Notes: generated from the sequence alone by a model not told the origin. 17,634 bases of DNA from Verrucomicrobiota bacterium (GCA_003219945.1 QHQV01000248.1:1-17634), one strand, 5' to 3'. Shown: positions 6,835 to 14,665, counted from the stretch's first letter. Translations and numbers: made by a program.

Positions 6835-7392
6835 ATGCCCGCCGCCAACGATTTACGCAGAGGAATGGCCATCAAATACCATGGCAATCCCGCCATTGTG
6901 CTCGAAGTCCATCATCGCACGCCTGGGAATTTGCGAGCATTCGTGCAGGCTATTATCCGTTACATCAACACGGGTAAAAGCGCGGACGTCCGCTTCGGTT
7001 CCACCGACAAAGTCGAGCTGGTCGAGATCGACCGAAAACAGCTCGAATTTTCTTACAAGGATCGGAACGGCTATCATTTCATGGATCCCGAGACGTACGA
7101 CACGATTACGCTGGCGGAAAATCTGATCGGCGACGCCAAAGATTACCTCGTGGAGAACCTTCCGATGCAGGTCCTTTATGCGGAAGGCAAGGCCGTCGAG
7201 GTGGAACTGCCTGCATCTGTAAGTCTGAAGGTCGTTGAATCAGCGGAAGGCGTTCGTGGCGATACTGCCAGTAACGTTACCAAGCCGGCAAAGCTCGAAA
7301 CCGGCAAGACCATTAACGTGCCGCTTTTCATCAAGGAAGGCGAAACGATCAAGATCGACACCCGCACGGGCGCATACATGGGACGGGCGTAA
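6835..7392 (+). CDS. efp: Translation elongation factor P
   Basis: The 185-residue product is a full-length EF-P with the three usual beta-barrel domains: an N-terminal KOW-like domain (1-65), an OB domain with HFMDPETYDTITL, and a C-terminal OB domain ending TGKTINVPLFIKEGETIKID-TRTGAYMGRA. EF-P enters stalled ribosomes and helps form bonds at consecutive prolines. The tip of domain I, which carries the modified residue (Lys34 in E. coli within PGK), reads R-T-P-G-N32-L-R-A-F, so Asn stands where Lys or Arg is expected. Arg34 lies two residues further on. The start is ATG with no Shine-Dalgarno. A repeated leader element ends 7 bases upstream, and palindromic repeats flank the gene on both sides, so it is probably transcribed alone. 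Confidence 0.95.
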   Translation: MPAANDLRRGMAIKYHGNPAIVLEVHHRTPGNLRAFVQAIIRYINTGKSADVRFGSTDKVELVEIDRKQLEFSYKDRNGYHFMDPETYDTITLAENLIGDAKDYLVENLPMQVLYAEGKAVEVELPASVSLKVVESAEGVRGDTASNVTKPAKLETGKTINVPLFIKEGETIKIDTRTGAYMGRA

Positions 7393-7405
7393 CGCGTTTG
7401 GTTCT

Positions 7406-7535
7406 GGGGGAGCACAGGCTGCCACTTTGTTCATCTCGGCAGCTTGCCGAGATGCTTCGCGTAATCCGCAAACAACTTTGTTTACACGTTTCTGGCAAGC
7501 TGCCGGAAACTACAGGCCAGCGGCCTGCGCTCCCC
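7406..7535. repeat. Palindromic intergenic element with GGGGAGC/GCTCCCC ends
   Basis: The 130-base element starts GGGGGAGCACAGGCTGCC and ends GGCCTGCGCTCCCC, giving terminal inverted repeats. Inside are hairpins CATCTCGGCA-GCT-TGCCGAGATG (7432-7454) and GGCAAGCTGCC. It begins 13 bases after efp and likely forms a multi-armed structure that could end efp transcription. Confidence 0.7.
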
Positions 7536-7592
7536 GGAACTGCAAATTTCGCTTTTCCAAAATAACCGCATTCTGCGTAATCTGCGGTCGAT

Positions 7593-8420
7593 TTGGGCAC
7601 GAAGCGCAGATCCAACAAAAAGAATGGCGGCACGCGCAATTCGCAGCGCGGCCGGAAAGTTGTCCGGAGCGTTGCGCGCACAACATCGAGAAGCTTCATC
7701 GCGGCATCCGAGCCGCTGACCGTGCCCACGCGATGGGTGAAATTTGTTTTCGGTATTTTTCTGCTACCAATCTGCGGCGTTCTGACTCAGACATTTTTCA
7801 CAGCGTTCGCGCGAGCGACCGTGACGCAACGTTTGTGGGCGGGTGAAGAGGTCTGGTTCTTCTCGTTAGGCGCGGTGCTTTGGTTAATAGCTTTTTTCGG
7901 TCTGCCGCGCCCAATCGTAATTTACGTGTTCGGGCATGAGCTTACTCACGCACTCTGGGTCTGGTTGATGGGTGGTCGCGTGAGCCGGTTCCGCGTTGGT
8001 CTGGACGGCGGACATGTGGTCACCACCAAGGCGAACTTCTGGATCGCGCTCGCGCCGTATTTCTTTCCGATCTACAGCATTCTCACGATCGCCATTTACG
8101 GCGGACTTAGTCTTTTCCTAAACATGCAACCCTATGGGCGACTGCTTTACGCCGTGATTGGCGTCACGTGGGCGTTCCATTTCACCTTCACCTGTTGGAT
8201 GATCCCCAAGAACCAGACCGACCTTACCAATCAGGGAACGTTTTTTTCGCTCGTCATCATCTACCTCATGAATCTGCTGCTGCTTAGCGTCATGCTGATT
8301 CTAGCGTCCCGACAAATCACCTTTGAAAGCTTCGGTGCAGATTTGCTGACGAATCTCGGAAGTTTCGTGACGTGGATCATGGAGCTTTTTGCACAGTTGC
8401 GAGTAATGATTGGCGTTTGA
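7593..8420 (+). CDS. M50-like membrane metalloprotease
   Basis: The 275-residue product is a multi-pass membrane protein with a zinc-binding HELTH motif (115-119) inside a hydrophobic stretch, as in site-2-protease-like M50 peptidases. The N-terminal 45 residues are strongly basic and predicted cytoplasmic. Hydrophobic segments lie at about 48-70, 87-105, 108-127, 148-175, 180-205 and 228-255. The third zinc ligand of classical site-2 proteases (NPxDG) is not evident; APYFFP (154-159) lies in the corresponding region, so activity is uncertain. The frame opens after a TAA at 7578, and the first start is TTG 7593 without a Shine-Dalgarno; a GTG within the basic region is another option. The gene ends 57 bases from the convergent treY. 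Substrate and pathway are unknown. Confidence 0.7.
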   Translation: MGTKRRSNKKNGGTRNSQRGRKVVRSVARTTSRSFIAASEPLTVPTRWVKFVFGIFLLPICGVLTQTFFTAFARATVTQRLWAGEEVWFFSLGAVLWLIAFFGLPRPIVIYVFGHELTHALWVWLMGGRVSRFRVGLDGGHVVTTKANFWIALAPYFFPIYSILTIAIYGGLSLFLNMQPYGRLLYAVIGVTWAFHFTFTCWMIPKNQTDLTNQGTFFSLVIIYLMNLLLLSVMLILASRQITFESFGADLLTNLGSFVTWIMELFAQLRVMIGV

Positions 8421-8440
8421 CACAAACACCCTACAAGACA

Positions 8441-8472
8441 CGGCAAACGAATCCCGTAGGGCGTGTTTGCCG
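8441..8472. terminator. Bidirectional terminator hairpin
   Basis: CGGCAAAC (8441-8448) pairs perfectly with GTTTGCCG (8465-8472), and CCC-GTA-GGG forms an inner stem in the loop. A competing pairing uses CAAACACCCTAC (from about 8423) with GTAGGGCGTGTTTG. It lies between the convergent ends of the M50-like gene and treY and probably serves both. Confidence 0.6.
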
Positions 8473-8477
8473 GGCGT

Positions 8478-11333
8478 CTAACGCAAATTGGTAATCACCG
8501 CGAACGGCAGCACCGAGAATACATCACGCACGGCTACCTGCCGCTCATCGTGACGAATCGGTTGGCACGTGAAGAGATCGTGCGCGTCTTTCACCGAAAA
8601 CGTTTCCGGTAACTGAATCGCCGTGTCTTGCCAAGCCTCCCCAATCGGTGGAAATCCGATGCGCGAAGAAAGCCGCGGGGCGATTACCGCGATCCAGTCG
8701 TCGTCGAGGCGTCGGATAAAGCTGATGCAGCATTCTGCAAATGTTCCGCTCGCGTGAAGAGGTAAATATTCGCCCCGCGCGACAAGATCCGCGTGTCCGC
8801 GACGAAATCGCAGTATTTGGTTTATCAGAAACAGTTTGATCCGGCCATTCGGCCACGTCTGCATCAGTTCTCCCGGGGTCGCGGTCGACAACGATTTCAG
8901 CATTTGACGGCGCAGGTCGTAGTCGACCGGACGCCGGTTATCGGGATCTACAAGGCTGTAGTCCCAAATCTCAGTTCCCTGATAGATGTCCGGCACACCG
9001 GGCGACGTCAGCTTCAGCAAGGTTTGCGTAAGCGAATTGATCGTCCCGAGCCGACCAATTTCTTTCGCCGCAGGAAGGAAAATCGGCAGGAACTTATTTC
9101 TCGGTGATGAATCCAAAATTCTCGCGACGAAATCGTGCATCGCGGCGTCCCACTCTTCATTCGGTTGAATCCAGCTTGTGTTGATCTTTGCTTCCTTGAG
9201 CGCCTTTGCCATGTAAGCCTGGATTCGTTCGATATAATCTGCAGTCGGCGCAGGCTCTGGATCGCCATTCGCCTGCATTGGCCACGTGCCCAGAAGAGTT
9301 TGGTAAAACAAATATTCTTCGTTCGCATCCGGCGCTTCCAAATCATTCACCATCCGTTTCCAACGGTGATTTGCGGTGCCCCAGCGCTGTAACGAGCGCC
9401 GCCAAAGCTCTGGGATTTCGGAGATCGCGACCATTCGCGCACGAACGTCTTCGCTGCGTTTTGTGTCGTGCGTCGACGTCGCGATTAAGGTGGCCGGCCA
9501 GTCGCGCTGCTGCTGAAGGTTCCGCTCGTGAAAGACCTCGACGCCAAGTCCAAACTGCTGCGGCTCTCCCCCAACTTCATTTAGGGCTGGTAGGCGGTTG
9601 TAAATGTAAAAAAGCGTGTCTTCCAGTCCTTTTGCCATGACTGGCCCGGTTGTCTGCTGAAATTTCAGAACGAACTGCGCATGCGCGGCGCGCCCGTGGG
9701 CGTCGAGATCTTGCGGGGAACGAAGCAACAGCACGTCGCGCAAAAATTTAAAGATCGAGTCCTCCATTGCCGGGTTGCGGCGTTTGGCTGCGGCGATGGC
9801 GCGCTCGACGATTTGCCGGTCCTCTTCCGATACCGGCTGACCGGGCTCGACGTAAGTTCGGTAAACCGGAAAACACGCAATGGTCTCCCGAACGGCGCGC
9901 GAGAGCGCTTCGAGCGTAAAATCGCGATACCATCGGTTTCGCTCGGACAAGCGATCGAGCAAGTTCCCTAGAACATCGACGTCATTTGCGAGGGCAAGCT
10001 TCATCACTAGAAGTTTCTTCGCATACAGCAAATGGCCGAAAGGAACGGAGTGGCCGACGAAACGGTGAAACGTTTTTGTGACTGCCGTTTCAGCCGAAGA
10101 CTCGACGAACAACTGCGTGACGAGGTTGGCGAAATCGTAGCCGGTCGTTCCATGCACTGGCCAGTCTTTGCGCAACGTTTCCGAACCGGTGAGAATTTTT
10201 TCCGCCACCATGTAGATGGCGCGGCCATCGCCAGGCAACCCGATCCCCTGCGCTTTCGCGGAGCGCTGCTGAAGCTTTACGAAATATTCGCGCGGTAAAT
10301 ACAGGCCGTCGGGGTGATCGATCCGAAGCCCGGTGACTGCGCCTGTGCTCACTAATTCAAGAAGCAGATGGTGAACGGTGTCGAAGACTTTTGGCAACTC
10401 CACGCGAATGGCGGCCAAGTCGTTTACGTCAAAAAAGCGGCGGTAATTGATCTCCTCGGCAGCGACTCGCCAAAAGGCCAGACGATACGACTGTGCGTTC
10501 AGCAATTCGTCCAATTTGTCGAAACTGCGCGGGTCGCCCGGATTCCCGTTGATCTGTGCGAGGGCTTTTTCGATTGCGTGTTGTACTTGCGGTGCCTCCG
10601 CACAACGTCGCTCCAGCCGCCGTTTAATGATTTCCTTTTCTCGCGCGCGTTCTGCGATTCGCTTCGGGTCGGCCTCAGTGCGCTTCGGCAAATATTCAAG
10701 TGCGGTCAAAATGCTTTGTAGTTCTGCGTAAAAATCGTCGTCTTTGTATTCGGCCAGATGTTTTAATGCGACTTCCAGAATGTGCCGATAAGTGCCGGGC
10801 GCGATCGGTAGTTCGCGTTCGCCGTATCGCACGCAAAAAGTTCCTTCCTCAAAGCGCACCTGTAATTCGCCACGCTCCAGCACGCACCCATATTGGTCGC
10901 CGAGAATTGGTAGCAGAACTTTGTTGCAGAGATCAGTCTTCAGCGGCTGCCACTCGATATCAAAATAGGGGGCGTACCGCGAACTGGGCCCGTTTTCCAG
11001 CACGTCCATCCACCACGCGTTACGGTTATCGGCAATGCCGACATGGTTCGGAACAAAATCCAGTACCTGGCCGATGTCGTGCGCCTGCAGTTGCGCGATC
11101 CAGGCGTCATAATCCGCTCGCGAACCGATCGCCGTGTTCAGCTTGTTGTGATCGGTGATGTCGTAGCCGTGCAGGCTCTCGGGGCTGGCCTGAAAATAGG
11201 GTGACGCATATATATCGCTGACTCCCAGAGCGTCCAGATATGCCACGATCTGGCGCGCCTGCGCAAACGTGAACCACCGATTGAATTGCAATCGGTACGT
11301 GCAGGTCGGAATGCGCGGGCGTTTGCTCACCAC
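8478..11333 (-). CDS. treY: Maltooligosyl trehalose synthase
   Basis: The 951-residue product is a GH13 TreY. It rearranges the reducing-end alpha-1,4 bond of maltodextrin or glycogen chains into an alpha,alpha-1,1 bond, after which TreZ normally releases trehalose. Family landmarks include YRLQFNRWFTF (13-23), LDFVPNHVG (91-99), GLRIDHPDGLYLP with catalytic D339, MVAEKIL with acid/base E378, WPVHGTTGYDF (391-401) and TSTHDTKRSEDVRAR with D623. The C-terminus has the usual LTSPGVPDIYQGTE block. Length fits the long form of the family. The start is GTG at 11333 with a second GTG next to it and no clear Shine-Dalgarno. A 92-base palindromic repeat separates it from argS upstream. No treZ or glycogen-debranching gene is within the window. 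Confidence 0.96.
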   Translation of the reverse strand: MVSKRPRIPTCTYRLQFNRWFTFAQARQIVAYLDALGVSDIYASPYFQASPESLHGYDITDHNKLNTAIGSRADYDAWIAQLQAHDIGQVLDFVPNHVGIADNRNAWWMDVLENGPSSRYAPYFDIEWQPLKTDLCNKVLLPILGDQYGCVLERGELQVRFEEGTFCVRYGERELPIAPGTYRHILEVALKHLAEYKDDDFYAELQSILTALEYLPKRTEADPKRIAERAREKEIIKRRLERRCAEAPQVQHAIEKALAQINGNPGDPRSFDKLDELLNAQSYRLAFWRVAAEEINYRRFFDVNDLAAIRVELPKVFDTVHHLLLELVSTGAVTGLRIDHPDGLYLPREYFVKLQQRSAKAQGIGLPGDGRAIYMVAEKILTGSETLRKDWPVHGTTGYDFANLVTQLFVESSAETAVTKTFHRFVGHSVPFGHLLYAKKLLVMKLALANDVDVLGNLLDRLSERNRWYRDFTLEALSRAVRETIACFPVYRTYVEPGQPVSEEDRQIVERAIAAAKRRNPAMEDSIFKFLRDVLLLRSPQDLDAHGRAAHAQFVLKFQQTTGPVMAKGLEDTLFYIYNRLPALNEVGGEPQQFGLGVEVFHERNLQQQRDWPATLIATSTHDTKRSEDVRARMVAISEIPELWRRSLQRWGTANHRWKRMVNDLEAPDANEEYLFYQTLLGTWPMQANGDPEPAPTADYIERIQAYMAKALKEAKINTSWIQPNEEWDAAMHDFVARILDSSPRNKFLPIFLPAAKEIGRLGTINSLTQTLLKLTSPGVPDIYQGTEIWDYSLVDPDNRRPVDYDLRRQMLKSLSTATPGELMQTWPNGRIKLFLINQILRFRRGHADLVARGEYLPLHASGTFAECCISFIRRLDDDWIAVIAPRLSSRIGFPPIGEAWQDTAIQLPETFSVKDAHDLFTCQPIRHDERQVAVRDVFSVLPFAVITNLR

Positions 11334-11347
11334 CCGCGCAATTTCCA

Positions 11348-11439
11348 GTCATTCCGAGCGAAGTCGAGGAATCCCGGTGCGAAACCTAAAGCTAGTTCCG
11401 CGGGGTCCCGCGACTTCGCTGCGCTTCGCTCGGGATGAC
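11348..11439. repeat. 92-base palindromic repeat, copy 2
   Basis: This second copy of the element at 6618-6709 has the same length and the same ends (GTCATTCCGAGCGAAGTC … CTTCGCTCGGGATGAC). The arms are conserved while the middle differs. It lies between the argS stop codon and the treY start, and could terminate argS or form part of the treY leader. Confidence 0.85.
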
Positions 11440-11445
11440 GCGTCA

Positions 11446-13209
11446 TCACATCCGCTCAGGCACTTTGATGCCGAGAAGATCCAGCCCGCGCTGCAAGACT
11501 CGCGCGGTGAGATCAGACAACATCAGACGCGAGCTGCGGGCTGGTTCCTCTGATTTCAACACGGGGCAAGCTTCGTAAAAAGCATGGAAGCTGTTTGCTA
11601 GCTCGAACAGATAATTTGCAAGGATGTTCGGGCGAAAACCGTTTAGCACTTGCGGAACGATCTCCGCGAACTGACAAAGTCGTTTCGCAAGATTGATCTC
11701 CGTAGGCTCAGTCAACGTGAATGCTGTAGCCACTGGCCTGTGGCCGGCCTCTTCATATTGTGCGGCTCCAACGCCCCACAGGGGCGTGGCCACAGCAATC
11801 GCGCCTGCTTTACGAAAGATCGAGCGAATTCGCACATATGCATTCTGCAAATACGGCGCAGTGTTCCCGTGCAGCGAAAGCATCTTATACCACGAAAAAA
11901 TATAATCTGTCGTCCGATACTGCGAGAGATCAGCGTATTTCACGGCACCGATACCGATCTTCTCTGCGATGTCGTTCTTCTCATCCTCGCTCAAGTCCGG
12001 ATTTTTTTCGTCGATGATTTTTCGGGCGCGCCTGCACGCTTCCTCGAGAAGCTCACGCAAAGGAACATTCTCACCCGAACGCGTCTTCATTAGTTTGCGA
12101 TCTTCGCCGAGCACACTTCCAAATGTGACGTGACGCACATCAACCGTGTAACCCTCGCGCTGCGCGACCGCGAAAATCTGTTTGAAATGCAATGTCTGCG
12201 GCGCGCCAACGACGTACCAGATCGTATCGGCTTTCAACTCGTTGACGCGATAATCGATCGTGGCGAGATCGGTCGTAGCGTAATTGAATCCGCCGTCGCG
12301 TTTGCGAATAATCAGGGGCTTGTCCGCCAAGTCGGGATCATCCCGGAAGAACACGACCACGGCGCCTTCGCTGATCTCCGCTATCCCGGCCTTGAGCAGG
12401 CGATCCACCACGTTAGGCAGCTGATCATTGTAAAAACTTTCGCCGCATTGCAGGTCGTAACGGATGTCGAGTAATTTGTAAACGCGCTCGAAATCCTGCA
12501 TCGAAAACGCGACGCATTCGTTCCAAATATCTGTGTTTTCCTTGTCGCCGGCCTGCAATTTCACAAGTTCCTGGCGGCACGCTTCGCGAACTTCCGTGTC
12601 CCTGCTCGCTCGCTCGTTTGTTTCCTTGTAAACGCGTACGATCTCGGCCAGCGGGTTGCGCTGCAGTGCCTGTCGATCCAGAAGATTTTTCCACCCCCAA
12701 ATAACCATTCCGAACTGTGTTCCCCAGTCGCCGACGTGATTATCTCGAATGACTTCGTGCCCAAGAAATTTGGCGACGCGCGCCAGTGCGTCGCCTAGCA
12801 CCGTGCTACGGATGTGACCAACATGCATTGGCTTCGCCACATTGGGGGATCCAAAATCAATGACGATGCGTCGTGGTGATTCTGTTTCAGCGACGCCGAG
12901 ACGGTCATCTTGCAACACCTCGAGCGTCTGTTTTTCGACGGCGGCCTGACGCAATGTGAAGTTGATAAAGCCGGTGCCAGCGACAGCTGGCCGTCCGCAG
13001 AATTCATCCACATCCAGATGAGCCACGATTTTCTCTGCCAGCGCACGCGGATTTTCGCCGCGCTGTTTCCCAAACACTAGAGCAACGTTGCTCTGGTAAT
13101 CGCCAAACCGCGGATCGGTCGCCTGCGTCAATTCGCCGACTTCAGGCAAGCCGGCGCGCGCCAAAGCGTCGGAAAGCTTTTTTGCGAGAAGTGATTGGAA
13201 GGTGTCCAT
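11446..13209 (-). CDS. argS: Arginyl-tRNA synthetase
   Basis: The 587-residue product charges tRNA-Arg with arginine. It shows the ArgS N-terminal domain (about 1-100), the class I catalytic core with SPNVAKPMHVGHIRSTVLGD (HIGH motif as HVGH, 129-132), DNHVGDWGTQFGM, the KMSKS-equivalent KLMKTRSGE, and the anticodon-binding domain that ends LLGIKVPERM. The frame opens further upstream to 13272, but those residues come from a palindromic repeat. ATG 13209 gives the usual start MDTFQSLLAKKL. At residues about 472-496, after SIFRKAG, there is an extra segment (ATPLWGVGAAQYEEAGHRP) encoded by a palindromic repeat in frame; E. coli ArgS is clearly shorter at this place. No key residue is lost, so the enzyme should be functional. 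Confidence 0.95.
   Translation of the reverse strand: MDTFQSLLAKKLSDALARAGLPEVGELTQATDPRFGDYQSNVALVFGKQRGENPRALAEKIVAHLDVDEFCGRPAVAGTGFINFTLRQAAVEKQTLEVLQDDRLGVAETESPRRIVIDFGSPNVAKPMHVGHIRSTVLGDALARVAKFLGHEVIRDNHVGDWGTQFGMVIWGWKNLLDRQALQRNPLAEIVRVYKETNERASRDTEVREACRQELVKLQAGDKENTDIWNECVAFSMQDFERVYKLLDIRYDLQCGESFYNDQLPNVVDRLLKAGIAEISEGAVVVFFRDDPDLADKPLIIRKRDGGFNYATTDLATIDYRVNELKADTIWYVVGAPQTLHFKQIFAVAQREGYTVDVRHVTFGSVLGEDRKLMKTRSGENVPLRELLEEACRRARKIIDEKNPDLSEDEKNDIAEKIGIGAVKYADLSQYRTTDYIFSWYKMLSLHGNTAPYLQNAYVRIRSIFRKAGAIAVATPLWGVGAAQYEEAGHRPVATAFTLTEPTEINLAKRLCQFAEIVPQVLNGFRPNILANYLFELANSFHAFYEACPVLKSEEPARSSRLMLSDLTARVLQRGLDLLGIKVPERM
11723..11796. repeat. Palindromic element inside argS coding region
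   Basis: On the plus strand the element starts GCTGTAGCCAC and ends GTGGCCACAGC, arms that pair in 10 of 11 positions. Between them are two hairpins, GGCC-TGT-GGCC and CGCCCC-ACA-GGGGCG. The three-arm plan and CTGTAGC end resemble the intergenic elements at 13225-13290 and 14563-14662. It is translated in frame as about 25 residues of ArgS. Confidence 0.75.
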
Positions 13210-13224
13210 CGGTACTGCCGGAAC

Positions 13225-13290
13225 TGTAGCGGCCCTGTCTGAGCGCCGCATCGACAGTTGCCCGGCGGTCAAAGACCGCCGCTAAAGCTA
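13225..13290. repeat. Palindromic element between ptsN-like gene and argS
   Basis: The element starts CTGTAGCGGCC and ends with GCTAAAGCTA. Inner stems are GGCGGTC-AAA-GACCGCC and GCGGC/GCCGC. Its right end supplies the TAG stop codon of the EIIA gene, and its left end lies 15 bases before the argS start. It falsely extends the argS reading frame upstream. Confidence 0.7.
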
Positions 13291-13746
13291 CGAACGTTCG
13301 CGAAAGATCGCCAAAATTTCGTCAGCGGATTTCGCACTGGCAAGACTCTCACGCACAGAACGGTCATTCAGAAATTTTGCGATGGAAGCCAGCGTGCGCA
13401 GGTGGGTTTGGAATTGATTTTTCGGTACGATAAAGAGAACGACAAATTTTACCGGTGCGTTATCCAGCGCGTCGAACTCGATTCCTCTCCTCGACGTTCC
13501 GAACGCTGCCACCACTTCATCGAGCCGATCGGATGAACAATGCGGTATGGCAATTCCGAATCCGATTCCGGTGCTCATGGTTTCCTCGCGTTGCCTCAGC
13601 GCTGCCAGAATGGAGTCGCGATCCGCTGGTTTAATTTTGCCGAGGCTAACAAGCAGATCGATCAGTTCAACAATAGCCGACCAACGCTCCGTTGCTTTCA
13701 TCTCGGGAATGATTTGCTCGGCAGAAAGTAAATTGGCGAGGGACAT
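13288..13746 (-). CDS. PTS EIIA domain protein (PtsN-like)
   Basis: The 152-residue product is a single EIIA domain of the fructose/mannitol/nitrogen type (PF00359). The phosphorylated histidine is H69 in the motif GIGFGIAIPHC (60-70), and the rest (PVKFVVLFIVPKNQ, HLRTLASIAKFL) follows the family. Stand-alone EIIA domains of this kind usually receive phosphate from HPr or EI-Ntr/NPr and regulate other proteins rather than move sugar. No EIIB, EIIC or HPr gene is near, which fits a regulatory role, but that is inference. The ATG start at 13746 has no strong Shine-Dalgarno. It lies between the broken GT2 gene (82 bases upstream) and argS, all on the minus strand. Confidence 0.88.
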   Translation of the reverse strand: MSLANLLSAEQIIPEMKATERWSAIVELIDLLVSLGKIKPADRDSILAALRQREETMSTGIGFGIAIPHCSSDRLDEVVAAFGTSRRGIEFDALDNAPVKFVVLFIVPKNQFQTHLRTLASIAKFLNDRSVRESLASAKSADEILAIFRERS

Positions 13747-13770
13747 GCAGATGCTCCGTGCGGGAGGCCA

Positions 13771-13798
13771 AGCTTAGCGGCAGGGCATGCCTTGACAA
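13771..13798 (-). promoter_or_regulatory. Possible promoter of the EIIA gene
   Basis: On the minus strand TTGTCA (13793-13798) is followed after 16 bases by TAAGCT (13771-13776), which resembles a -35/-10 pair. It lies 25 to 52 bases upstream of the EIIA start. The match is only moderate and could be chance. Confidence 0.3.
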
Positions 13799-13828
13799 GC
13801 GCGTTTTCCGAGAGCGTGGGCCCTAGTT

Positions 13829-14505
13829 TTATTCCCGAATCTTGTAATTCAAACGCCGCGAGAGCAGCCAGCGTACACCGAACATGTCGATCGTGGCGCG
13901 CACCGCGCGATTGCCCAGACCGTATTTAGTCTGACCAAAACGGCGGGGCCGATGATTCACCGGGATTTCCACCAGCCGGTATCCTGCGTCTTTGACCAAC
14001 GCAGGAATGAAGCGATGCATTCCCTTGAAAGGAAACAGCGCGCTGACGCACTCGCGTCGCATCGCCTTGAGCGTGCAACCAGTGTCGCGCACGCCGTCTT
14101 TCGTGTACCGGCTGCGAACGGCGTTCGCAATCTGCGCTGGGCGCGATAACCGCAAACGAGATCAGCGCCGTATGAAATTTCACCGACCAATTTTGGAATG
14201 TCGGCGGGATCGTTTTGCAAATCGCCGTCGATCAGAACGAGGATTGCCCCGCGCGCGGCCTGCAGCCCGGCATAAATCGCGGCGCTTTGTCCGGCATTTC
14301 TTTCGAAACGGATCATTCGCAGATTCGGCGCGGCTTCAATGCGCTGCGCGGTGCGATCGGCTGATCCGTCATCGACAAAAATAAGTTCGTGATCAATGCC
14401 CCTGAGCGCCGCTCTGAGCTCAGCTTGCAGGATCGGAATATTCTCTTCCTCGTTGTACACAGGAACGATGACCGAAACTACGGGAGAATCTGTCGTATGC
14501 GTCAT
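13829..14505 (-). pseudogene. Polyprenol-phosphate glycosyltransferase (GT2), frameshifted
   Basis: Two overlapping frames together give one DPM1/ArnC-like GT2 protein. The first frame (from ATG 14505) encodes SVIVPVYNEEEN (11-22), FVDDGSADRT (43-52), RNAGQSAAIYAG and the metal-binding LIDGDLQNDP (91-100), up to LVCGYRAQ near 14137. The next frame then continues IANAVRSRYTKDGVRDTGC, FKGMHRFIPAL and PVNHRPRRFGQTKYG to the stop at 13829. Compared with relatives, about ten residues are missing at the join, so this looks like a deletion of 3n+2 bases rather than a one-base reading error. Such enzymes load a sugar onto polyprenyl phosphate at the membrane. The partner GT39 and PAP2 genes upstream are intact. 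A TTG start at 14532 is possible but less likely. An assembly error cannot be excluded. Confidence 0.82.
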
Positions 14506-14562
14506 AACACTGCCGAGTTCTCTTGGACTCAAATCGCTCTGAATTTAAGCTTTTCCTTGAAC

Positions 14563-14662
14563 GCTGTAGCCGCGTCTCTATGAGATGCGTGGCGTTTGAT
14601 TTGTAGAAGAATTAGGCCTGCGCTTCGCACAGCGAAGAGTCTATAGGATGCGTCTAAGCTAC
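14563..14662. repeat. Palindromic element between GT39 and GT2 genes
   Basis: The element begins GCTGTAGCCGCGTCTC and ends ATGCGTCTAAGCTAC, with GTAGC/GCTAC ends. Inner hairpins are GCGTCTC-TAT-GAGATGC and CTTCGC-ACA-GCGAAG. It ends three bases from the stop codon of the GT39 gene and fills most of the 160-base gap. It shares its CTGTAGC end with the elements at 11723 and 13225. Confidence 0.65.
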
Positions 14663-14665
14663 TTC

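Noticed and set aside
7235..7846. 203-residue plus-strand open frame across efp and the M50-like gene
   Set aside because: It overlaps two recognised genes in another frame and passes through a palindromic repeat; no protein-like features.
10700..11158. 152-residue plus-strand open frame inside treY
   Set aside because: It is a shadow of treY, with an Arg/Ala-rich composition typical of out-of-frame reading.
13210..13272. N-terminal extension of ArgS by 21 residues
   Set aside because: The extra residues are encoded by a palindromic intergenic repeat, and MDTFQSLLAKKL from 13209 is the normal ArgS start.
14130..14142. Programmed +1 frameshift in GT2
   Set aside because: No slippery sequence is evident and about ten family-conserved positions are missing at the join, which points to a deletion instead.
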